Shown: positions 12,452 to 24,400 of the stretch, in pieces
Numbering within the stretch: position 1 is the stretch's first letter
How the letters are laid out: the number at the start of each line of letters is the position of its first letter
Assembly (NCBI RefSeq): GCF_037975245.1
Contig: NC_092565.1
Location: forward strand, 13,979,499 to 14,043,498
DNA from: Apostichopus japonicus
Lineage: Eukaryota; Echinodermata; Holothuroidea; Aspidochirotida; Stichopodidae
Direction: 5' to 3'
Length of the DNA stretch: 64,000 nucleotides
The notes under the pieces: generated by a model
Databases searched by the model: none
The model's input: the letters and a program-made list of their open reading frames with translations, nothing else
Told to the model about the DNA's origin: nothing
Program-made: the position numbers and the translations under genes

Positions 12452-15400
12452 GTTAGTAACTTTGTTTAAGTTTAGGCCTATGTAACCTAAATTGCTGTTT
12501 GTCGATTGACTGACTGTTGAACCGTAATGTATGCGATGTAGTGAGTTACTTTTTGCATAATGATTTGTAACGAGTAAAATCGGAGATGTAAGAAATGTTG
12601 AATTCAATACATTGTCCATCCCGATAAACTTGCGAGTTGTAAAATTCGCGAAACTGGTATATACGTTATGAAAGAGTACACAGGTCATGCGATGGTGATA
12701 GTAATAATACACTAGTCTTAGACTCTCGTAATTTTCATTTAGCCCAGACTCAAACAGAAGTTGTTCATTCCTTTTACGTGTGCTGAGGTGCACAAAACTA
12801 ATGGAGTTGAGAGAAAAGTATAAGACAGTGCCTGAATTGAATAATAAAATGCAAAGACCTAAGTTCAACCGGGGAGGGGGGGGGGAGTTCCATAAACTCG
12901 GTGCATCATTCAGAAAGCTTTGATCACCGACAAATCTTGTAGCATGGTGGGCTCATAGTTTACGCACTTAAGGATTTGATCAACGATTTCTATTAAGGAA
13001 AAATCTAATGTCTGCCGTGTCAAGTTCTGTCATACCCCTAAATTGACACATTCGTCGATAAGCTAACTGTAGTGTAGGCCTAAGTATACTTCCATTGACT
13101 TTGGAAGCTGTTTGCTATGCTCTGAGAGTAAGCTAAGGTCCCAGAGAGTAGTGGTATCATATTGAGGTAAGTTTGGTTATTTTAGGGTGTAAGAATTCCT
13201 AATGCCCAAACAACGTGCAAAACTGTGGGGAGGGTGTTAAAAGCTTTAAAAAAAAAAAACAATTTGGTCAACACATAGCTGAAATTGATTCAAACTCATG
13301 AAATATGTACTTCTGCTTGACTGCAAAAAGTTTCGGTTGCCTGCTGTATCGTTGCTAGTAATATTTGAAGGTGCGTTAATTACGAAGGTGCGTCAATTAT
13401 GAAGCCTTTACTATACATGACATTGGAACCTGAAGTTGAATAGATAATGCGAACGTAAATTGTCTACATTTGGCTTGCTGATATGAGAGAAAATTAAGGT
13501 ACGTTGGGGGTACCAGTTTTAATGGCAAGAAAAGCTAGAATGAGGATGTTGTAGTCAATACGGAATCTTATTGGTAACCAGTGTAGTTCTTCCAGTATAG
13601 GAGTGATGGGGGTAAACCTGTTTGCTCTATGGAGAATTCAAGCAGCCCTGTTCTGGATCCTTTGCTATCTCGATATTTGCAATGTAGCTACACCAATTAG
13701 AAGAGTATTGCCATAATCAAGCCTACTCGAGATTACAGCATGAATAAGTTTCTCAGTATTACCATGCCTATTGAGATGTTTCCTAAGTTGCCCCACCCAC
13801 CTAATATGGAACATTGTTGACTTACACATATGTGGTTAACTTGCTGATTTATAGAAAGGTGAGTAGTGTCCACACACCGAGATTGTGGACTACAGGAACA
13901 GAGTTTATGAAATTGTCACACATTCTTAAAGAAAGCTGATTTGATCCCAATACATCATTAGACCTTCGGAAAACAATTTCCTCGGTTTTATCATCATGAA
14001 ACTTAAAGTACTGTAGTTATTGGACATCCACAGCCTGACTTCCTGCATGCATGACTCCATCTTAGAAACAGCTAATTTAAGATATTTTTGATCAAAGGCA
14101 ACATAAAGTTGTGTATCATCAGCAAACGTACAACATACAGTAAAGGTAATATCATAAGAACTAATAATATTTCCTAGGGAAGAGGTATCTAGATAGAGAA
14201 ATAGAACAGGATCAAGAATTGACCCTTGAGGTACCCCATTGCAGATCATGAGTATTAGACATATTGCGTGGTACTTAGATAAATTGTAATCGATTTTCCA
14301 GGTAGGTACTAGTAAAACCAATAGTTCATATTTCCTGTTCTAAAATGTGAAACACAATGGTTGACTGTACAGTGTATATGTAAGAATGTATGCATCGTAC
14401 ATCTACAGTATACGATTATATTTCTTATAGTGTGGTAAGCTTCATGGTGCATATATGTTTGAGTTTCATGCTCTTACATTATCAATATAGTTTTACAAAG
14501 AAAGACAATGTTATTTAGGCCTAACTCTACTAATACTATATTACTAAATACTACTAGTTTTGGGTAGCCCAATGGCCTATTGGAGGGACTTATTATGAGG
14601 TGTGAAGTGTTCTGCAACTGTGAAAATCGAGCAGATTTTCATATGACATTCTATCGTCCGAAGTGTCTCAAGCTCTTTGTAGACTAGAGTCTGATGGAGC
14701 AGAGAACAGGGTGGTTCATTTAGGACCTTTTCAGAGAGGTGAGCCGAATGAAGCTAGAGAATTTCTCTCCAAAGTAGATCAAGTGGCAAGAGTAGAAATG
14801 AAGACTCCAAAAGCTTCTTTAAAACAAAATGGTCAGAGAAAAAGTCCATGAAAATTCATGCAGCTGACCTCTGACTGATACTATCATTCGGAAGGAGGAG
14901 AATACGGGCAGCGTCCCCGGAAGTAGAAATAGGGGAATGGTGTTTAAATGCTTCCATACATGTAGTTTAGGATATAGCATTATTGACACCTGTAAATTAT
15001 CCTCCCTCATAAATCCCCAAGCCAGTCAAGTTTCTGGGGGATTGTAATGAAAACAAGATCTATTCAAAGTTTTGATTGTAATTTAAGATTTATGAAAGGT
15101 TATTTGAGCATTTATGATTCATAGCAAGAAGCTCATGGAGTAAAATATCTCCGAATGTCTTTGTGTATTTGTGAATGATTTGTAACCAGGTACATTGTTT
15201 GCATAGTTTTATTTATCTAATCCGATTAAAGTTACTATTGTTTGTTCCTCTCTGTTGATTCCTTATCACTATAAACAATCAAAGTAGACCTACTGTAAGT
15301 ACCTGTTCTACAGAGGGGTTGTAGTTCTAAGATGCGGTTACACACTGTCAATTGACTTCAACTCCTAACATTGTTCTGCTGAACATACAAGATATTGCAT

Positions 15401-18400
15401 TCATTACACATTTGACTGTTAAAATCCCTGTGATGTCAAAGAGAGCCAATTAGTGCAACCTCATTTCAAAATGTAACATCTGTGCTATGAATAAGCTAAA
15501 TGCCAGTAAATGGTCTCAAAATTTAGCTTAATTCTCAGTGATATTACAGTAGATACATTTGGCTTCCCAGTAAGTTGTGGAAATAATTCACAGCACTTGA
15601 ATAAAAAATTCAACTCTCTCATAGATTTATAACAATGATTTAAAGGGGTGATTGCTGCCCAGAGTTAATTTGCTAGCTCAAAATTGGTAAAATAAAATAC
15701 CCATTTGCCCATACATAGAACATCTTAAGTGTGTATATTTCACATTAGAAGACTTTTCTTTCTGGATGTTGAAACATTTTTGGAATAAAAATTCTATATT
15801 GTAAAATCCTAATTAAAAAAAAAATCCTGAATTAATCGTTTGATGACCACATGTGAGTGCTATAATTAAGAGCTGGAAATATCTGATTTTTTCCCCTTGG
15901 TTTTCACTTTCATTCTTGGACAAATTTAGGTCACTTGCTCTACATTGGCCAGATAGTAAAGTAGAGTTGCAAGTAAGTGAACTAGGAGCTCTACTCAAAG
16001 TCTCAAAGGTGACATGATAAATATATCTTATAAAGAAGAGTTGTCCTTCCTCTGTGGTCAGTTTTGGCATAATGGATTTATACCTGACCAGCATGTTTGG
16101 CCCACTTTTTAGAAATCCTTCAAATATGACCTGTAACCCATAACATATGTTTTGTTTTATACCCCGTTTTTTTTTTCTGTTTTGCTGTCTATAGTTTGGA
16201 AGACAGCGAGTGGAAATTGCTTGCAAAGATCATGGTCTTCAAAGTAACCTGCAGCCACAGCAAGGAGAGAGTCTACCAATTTCACAAGGTATAATTATAC
16301 TTTAAACCTTCTATTTCTGTAGAGCGTCGAAGCAGGTTATCTGAAAATTTCTTTAATTTCCGAAATGATCATTAAAGCTGTTTTTCAAACCGCATGCCAA
16401 TGAGCTGTTCCTCTTTGCCTAGATTTCTACTTGAACAGTTTTGTCTGGGTATTAAAAAAAATTCGGAAACTGGTTATTTTCATATTTTTGAGAATTTCTC
16501 AAGTTGGTACAAGAGTGTGTAAAACTAATATTTTAAAGAAGATAATAGATATACATTTTAAACAATGGGTGTTTCTCATGGAAAACGCTACTTTGGGGTT
16601 TATAACGTTTCTCCATGTTTGTGTGAGTTGTTTCTATGCTTGGACTATGTAATAGCGTATCAGATTCAGAAGAGACGTTTCTCATACAGTAGTTGTTAAA
16701 AGTGTGTTCATTCATACTTAGTAAAGATTCCTAAATCCTATTGGTCCATTCAGGTCAGCTGACCGTGGTTAATCCTGTGAGTAACACACGGTAAAATTAC
16801 GGGGCATCACTTTAATAAATCTTTGGTTATATGTAATCAAAAATGTTTTGTTTTATGATTTTTCCCCCACACAAATGGTAATGTATGACTGAACGGGGTT
16901 AATCAACGGTCTAGCGTTCGTTACTCACATGGTTAATTCACTCCGGGTGTTAATGCTATCGCTGGATGCACTCGGGCTCCGCCCTCATGCATCGCTTGCA
17001 TTATCCCCAGATCGTGCACTAATCCTGTGAGTAACGCATGCTAGACCGTTGATTAACCCCTTATTGTAGAGCTCTGGTTATAGTGTACTGCTAGCATGGT
17101 TGTGATATAGTTCGAGTGTTTGCTTGAATAATAGTTCCGTTTTTGCACAAATATTATTTTCTTTTGTGGATAAATGATTCAAATGTTCTGAAGAATAACA
17201 AAATATAATTTCAGCTCAATTGCCACGAATGCCCACGATGACATAATTCACTCTACTGTTGCCACGCAGATGCAATAAAAAAGAAACACCTCCATGTTTT
17301 TTTTATTAAATTCATGTCTTTTGCCGTTAAAAAATTCCTTTGAAGTACCACTAGATGGTTTGGACATGATTATGAGTATCCGTTTAAACTGCACCATTAA
17401 AGGAACAGTGTCAGTGGCAATATATTCTCTAGTGTAAAACAAGTTTGCCATTGCTGGAAATTTGATATTTGAGCACTGGTGTTGCAACAAAGGTTAATAT
17501 AACCCTAAATAAAGCCTTTACTCTCGTATCAGTTGTCCTCATATTAATGTGCCCGGAGTATTAATAAAAGGCTACACATCATTTGACATAATTGAACTCT
17601 CCACGATCTCTGGGAATGAAGCGTAGCATCTGAATCCAGGCTTCTACTGACCTTTAGATACACTTTAGATGCGATACCGTCCAGGCTAAATATTTACCGT
17701 TACCGATACGGTAGGACAAAAGCTGCTGCGTAATGTATTAACTCACAGCATGATGTCAAACAGATCAGTGCAAACCTCAAACAGTGTTTGTGATTAGTCC
17801 CATTCTTAAGAGTCCACGAGGAGACCAAATCATTCAATAGGGTCATTCCATGATGAGGTTAGGGGTGGGATCGCTCTCGGAGGTAACCTGTGCACATAAA
17901 ACAATGATTATATTCCACTACGTGATCATCAGTTTAATCTGTATTTGGTTTAGATACGGTCTGTGCAACATATTGCATATTTCCACTCGTTCATCTCATA
18001 GGCTTATACAAAAGAACACCTTTACATGACAAAAATTTGACATTGTTGTCACAATTTGCACCCAACCTCATGGAATGACCCAATAATGCAGGAATATGAC
18101 AACTGGTGTTCTTAACCTCTGTCAGTCTAAAAGGTACTTCATGCTCTCAACGTTAATTAGCTGGTTCCACTGCACTCATATCAGGCCCAAAAATTTGGGC
18201 TATTGACTGGCTAAGAAAATGCTAGTGGATTTTGTCATCTGCTAGTTGAAAGAAAAGAGGCAATGGCAATTTTCAGACAATTGTTAACCGACTTACATGC
18301 GTCTTAAGTTCTTACTACTGACAGAAATATTGCTAGTGCTGTTTTTTTTTTTTTTTGGGCAAACGGCAAAATCCACTGACAATGAATTTGCCAGTAAATA

Positions 18401-21400
18401 GCCCAAATTTTGAGGCGTGTATGCCCCCACCATCTGAGTACATGCAAAGGAGGCCTGTGTATTGTTTGAAATAGAGAAAGTTTTGACCTACTGACTACAA
18501 TAGATTGTAACACGATAGAACAATACACAAAACAGGTGTTTCAAGATTAATCACCCTGGCATTCATAATACTTCAAATACATCAAACAAAAGATTTGTTG
18601 AGTTACCTGCTGTACCATGGAAAGATTTTTTTTTTGTCCATTGATCCCATACTGTAAATTAAGTTTTCAAATATTACAATGGTATAATGGTATTCTGTAT
18701 TCTGCACAATGGTATTCTGTGTGACATACAGTATTTGGGTTATAAATTTGCATCATGATCATAAAGATATACAGTAAGCACAAAGATTATGTCACATAAG
18801 TTAGAGGGCCTAATGTTTCAACCCTAGCATGGAACTTCTTCAAAGTAAAAACAAACAGATTAAAGGACATACATTAAATTAAGACAGATGGAAAAACAAC
18901 TAAACTTGACCAATGTGCAATGAATAGAGTTAAAATAGATTGAACAAAGGAGATTAAACAGCTTAGGAGATCAACTGTAGACAAAAAGGTTTGTTCTCCC
19001 TTTGAAGTTACAGTATATACCCCAAGAAGTCTTGATTTTAAAGCACTTGCGCTCACATTAGCAATGAAAAGGTTTTACTGGTTTGCCCATTGACAACGCT
19101 ATAAACCTGCATGAAGTTGGAATAGAGAGGATGTAGCCATTAACCCTGAATTAGGTCACTGGGGGGGGGGGGGGCAGTGCTTAAATGTTACCAACTTTTG
19201 TAAGCTAGGTAGATTTGAGTGCATACATGTAGAAGGGAGACAGGTAAGTATCGTCGTTCATAAATTACTTAAACCAGTAAGTTTATGGGGATTCTGTGGT
19301 ATTTACGTAGAGGTTTGATCCTGGTCTGTATTTACAGTAGGCAAACTTTGTACGAACTTAAACTGTTATCTAATCCAGCTTTATCAAAGGTCATGCTAAA
19401 CCATGCATCTGTCAAATCATATTTCTGTGACATTGTGATGCTATCATGGGTGAACCCTGTCCTCCAAAGCATGATTAGTGATGTCGGCATGATATGAAGG
19501 TTCAGTCACTCTAATTCTATGTTTGACATACTTTACAGTCAAGTTTGTCCCAAAACTCCTGGAAAATTTTGAGTGGTAGATTGAGGCGGCCTATTGACCA
19601 GCTGTGATTGGTGTCTGACTCTGTGGGAGGGCAGCATTTTTTAAAAGGTTAAAAGGTCACAGATCTAGACAGAGAGATAGAGTGCAGTTGTTGAGAAGAA
19701 AGTGATAGGGTGTAACGTCTATATATAATGTAATGTTTATGATGTATTCATAAATAGTCAGTTCAGGTATTAGTTTTTGTAGGTTGTCTGTACGTCAATA
19801 TTCAGATGAGGAAAGCCAAAAGTCTATTGAAATGTGTGATACATCTAGGTGATCCAAAAATATATATTGGTACTAATATTGAAGTGGACAGTGTGGTCTG
19901 TTGAAAGGACACCTCCCATGACTTTTTCATTTGAGTTTAAGATCTTATATATGTTGTGCCTTTTATCATAATTTGTTACAAACATCCCCTTTAATAGTCA
20001 GCCATATATTGTTCAAGGGTACAACTTTCCTGAGATTTTAATCCGTAGAAATTTTGGCATTAAAGGAATTGTAATTTTAAAAGATGTACCGTATGTGTAT
20101 TCAATCGCAAGCAGGAGCCCACAAAAATGTAGGTCAGTTTACTCATGGCTATTTATCTGTTGACCTGAAAAGGATAAACGTTTGTAGAGGACGTCTTATC
20201 AGAGATAAGAAAATCCAAAGTCTGACAGGCTTACAATTTGTAAACTACGTTTTGGAGCAGAGATGCAAAACTATCAGGAATCCAGGCTTTGTTAGGATCG
20301 CCACCAAGTATTAAAGAGGATGGATTTCTCGATTGGTACAGCCTCTGCACTGGAGGTCACCTTGAGGTCACACTAGTTCCTGTCCCTGTTCCATCCCAAA
20401 ACATTTCCTTGTTCTCTTCAAGAAAAATTATGCATATATACAGTATGTCATTTATTTTAAATATACATTTAAAATGAATGTTAATTACAGAATACCTGAT
20501 CTTTTTGTTTACTGGACAAGAAGTTCAAATTGGTTATTAGTTAGTTTTCATCCTGATGAAGTATATACAGACCCTCTCTAAAATGTCAAAATAGTTCTCC
20601 CCCAGTTGATGAAAATTTACACTGTATCATCGCTATTCTTTAGATTTGATTTTAGTGAGATAGTATTTCCGTTTAAAAAGTTTTTGTGTTCACATCTCAA
20701 TTCTTTTTTAATTCTGTTGACAATTTAACGATGTCATTCTTGTAACTTAAATACTGTATTTTTCTTTTGTTTTTATCAGTGTCGTTAATCCAAAAAGACT
20801 CACCGAGACATTTTGCAGATGTTTTCAAGACAAAAGGGGATGGAGAAGTGGAAGGTGATAAGTCAAACTCCCCTCAAGAGTTTGACTTATCACATGTGTG
20901 CTACCTTTGCAAGAAAGGTGTAGAGGTAGGTCAAAGGTCAACAAATGGCTCCCAAATTTTGTGAATAATAGAATTTTGTTTCCATGAAAATGGTAGCTGT
21001 AGGATTTCAGAATGGTAGATTCATAAGGAATATAAAACGTTTGGTCAGTGGGGTTGGGGGAGGTTGGGGGAGGGGAGGTTGGGGAAGGGGAGGTTGGGAA
21101 GGGTGAGGTTGAAGAGGGGGAGGTTGGGAAGGGAGAAGTTTGGGAGGGGGAGGTTGGGAAGGGGGAGGGAGTGCTAAAATAGCACCGTACAATAAATGCT
21201 GTATTAGGAAGCATCATTTGTTCTTAAATTCCAAACCAGACAAGTGTTGAGGTTTCCTGCATACATCAATTAAACATGTTCAAGCTCTGACAGGTACTAA
21301 AGTCTACTATGTATGTCACCAGCCACACAGTACATAGGCCCCAATACCTACTGAAGATGGGCATTGGAATATGTGAAAAATTTAAATCATCGTTTGGTAT

Positions 21401-24400
21401 TAAACTGTACTCAATTATTACCCCAACAAGGAAACTTCTAAGCTCTCTTTACTTTGCTTAGAGCTCTAAATGTAGTTATTACCTCAATCTTTCTTTCAAC
21501 CAAATTATAGCTCTAAATTTATAGGACTACTACGTTTGACGTCTAAGATTTAACTTTTCTTGGGGACGGTGGGGGGAGGGGTCTGTTTCTATAAAATGAT
21601 ATAAAAGATTGCTTCTACACAGCTTGGTCAAATTAGGAATTTGATTTCGAACATTCTGTGTTTATTCCTCAGGCAATAATAGATGACGATGTAACCAAAT
21701 GTTTTTCAGCGGAAGGTGAGTGTATTCCCAAACATTACTTTGTTCTCTATGATTTACCGCACGTTGCCACGTACAGGTTTATGTTTTATGCCAGTTCGAT
21801 CCAATGGCATTCCACTTGAAGCTGAGCAGTCTCGAGCAACAATTCAATCATTGTATTGAAGGTCATCAGTTGAAAAGAACCTCTCTCCCCCTCTTTTGAG
21901 TTCAACTCAGGATTACACAATATATCTTTGTTACACACACTGAACTCATCGTCAACCATACTCAGTATAATTATCTTTAATAACGGTAATTGTTTGATTT
22001 TGTATCAGATATACTCATTGTTACAAGATTGGTGATATCTCGAAAAATTTTCATTGTACTTTGGAACTATTGTGTTGCAACAAGTTTCATAATTTATCAA
22101 TTTGTATAACTGTAGTAATTAATACATTTATTTATTTATTAAAACTTGTCATTGTGTTTGAAGACAACTTCAAATATTTGCCGCCAGTCAGACAGTTTTC
22201 ATCCATGGGAGAGTTTGTTCTAAGATTGTATGATTTCAATCACCAAATATCAGATCTTCTCTGCCTATTAAACATGACTCATTCATACGTGCCACACATG
22301 AAGGTCGCACAGTAGGTCATACTTATATATGTAGGGGTGGAGGGTGCACAGTATTTAAAGGTTACCTCTTAAAGTCACGTCTTGGTAGGTTCAAGACTGA
22401 TGTAGTCTTTACAAATTGAAAAGAGAAAAAAATATCTTGATGTTGAATGAGTTTTTGATTGTGACAATGTTTGTGAGAGGAGTAATCTAGTAAGTGTATG
22501 CCAACATATGTTTTCACTTATTCTTTTACCTTTTGTAAAGTTGTCCACTTAAAAGTCCTCCAACATACCTAACAGATCTACCTACTGTAGGCCAGTGGGT
22601 GGATATTATTAACTAGACAAATCAGAGTCCCCTCAAGTTGTACATGTACGATACCGTTGCTCTTGTTTTCAAAAATATTGTTTTGACCAGGCCAGTCTTC
22701 CAAGTTTTCATACCACCTCGCTTTCCTTTTTTACATCTAATCAAGTTCAAATTTGATTAATTCTGGTGTTGCTCTTTCCCACTTTCTATGTCAGAATTGG
22801 GATCCTGGAATCTCCTCACGAGGACTAGTATGAGATATCAGTATCTAAGGTAAGGAAGATTGTAATTCATGGAGAGAAATAATCTAGGTTACATATGCCG
22901 CTCTGTAAAGGTTAGTCGTGAAATCAGTTTATTTATAACACGCAGTGCTTGTTTCATTCTAGATGCGTGCTATACAATACCAACTGTATCAAACAGGAAC
23001 ATAAATTTTCTTCCATTGTTGGAAATTTGACAAGATAACTAATACAAAACAGTAAAGGTTTTTACTTGCAATCTTGGCATTCTTTGTCTTGTGGATAAAG
23101 ACAAAGACTGTAATTTTGTTATTACTGTGAATCAAAAGTACAACTGCCTCAACGGTGTTAAAAACACTGTGTTTGGAGACATGTAATGCACGGGTTCAAA
23201 ATATGGTTAAATGCACAGTGGGGTGTAGGAAGGTGTGCAACTTGCCTATAATTTGTACAAGTTTAATTTTACCAAATGTTCTTGTTTGGTGGGTGTTCAT
23301 TTGAGGTCATCAGAGATCTTCAAAGTGGGAAAAATCCTGAAAGTACTATATCTCAAGGATAACAACTTGGAGAAAATCTCCACATGCATCATGGAAAGAC
23401 CTTATGATACCTGAACAAGTCTGTAGTTTTTGGTGAAGGTCAAAGATCATTTAGATCAATGGGGCAAAATCTGAAAACTGTTTGCAAAGGTCGTTAGAGG
23501 TGAAAAGCTGACAACTTTGTGTTAAACTGGATATCTCAAGAAGGAGATTAATTGACAGATGTCATACTTGGCAGGTGGTTTTAGCATAATTGTTTTGTGA
23601 GGTCAAAGGTCAGCAGAGGTCAAAATGTGAAAATCTTAAAGCCTTCTTCATCTCAAGGATCTTAAGTTGGACAAAGTTTGTATTTGCTTGTTAGATTGCC
23701 TCGATAATGTGCAACAAGTGAAAAGTTAGGTAGTTTAGCCAATCAACTGTCATCGTTATGAAATATCAGTACCTACTTCTGTTGCTAAATCAATATGAAA
23801 CTTCGCTACACTAGGAAATTCAGCGTTTCTATTGTATGGCAATTAACAACTGTGAGTATCTTCTCTCTGGTTTTATCTACAGTATCCGTCTTACAGTTCT
23901 GTGGTCTCTCGGATTTCTCTTTCGCTACTTTGTTCTCTTGCCTGTCAGGTTAGTGAGTTGGTTAACTTGATGACTTTTCCATAATGGTGAGGTTTTTTAA
24001 TTAATAATTTAATTGGAAAATAAAGGGGCTGCAGGGGTTATAAGAAGAGTGACAAAGTATAATGTGTTGAGTCCCTAGGTTGTGTTTAACTTATAAACCC
24101 ATCTCTATGTATTATTAGTACTTGTGTGTCATACTCATGTACATACTGTATCTACCCTGTAGAGAATTTCATCAGATAGACAGAGATAAGCGAAGAAAGT
24201 ATGACTGGAAAAAGAGAGAACAGATTAACATTAGAAAAAACAGATTAACATGAGAAAGAACAGATTAACGTGAGAAAGAACAGATTAACATTAGAAAGAA
24301 CAAATTAACATGAGAAAGAACAGATAACATGAGAAAGAACAGATTAACATGAGAAAGAACAGATAATCATTAGAAAGAACAGATTAACATGAGAAAGAAC

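Noticed and set aside
12082-12868. Long minus-strand frames (105 and 158 codons) across GPAT exon 1
   Set aside because: They overlap the true exon and flank in antisense, have no family resemblance and no splice logic.
20825-21217. Minus-strand frames rich in Pro-Ser-Thr repeats
   Set aside because: They are the complement of the G-rich minisatellite in GPAT intron 3 and of exon 3 itself.
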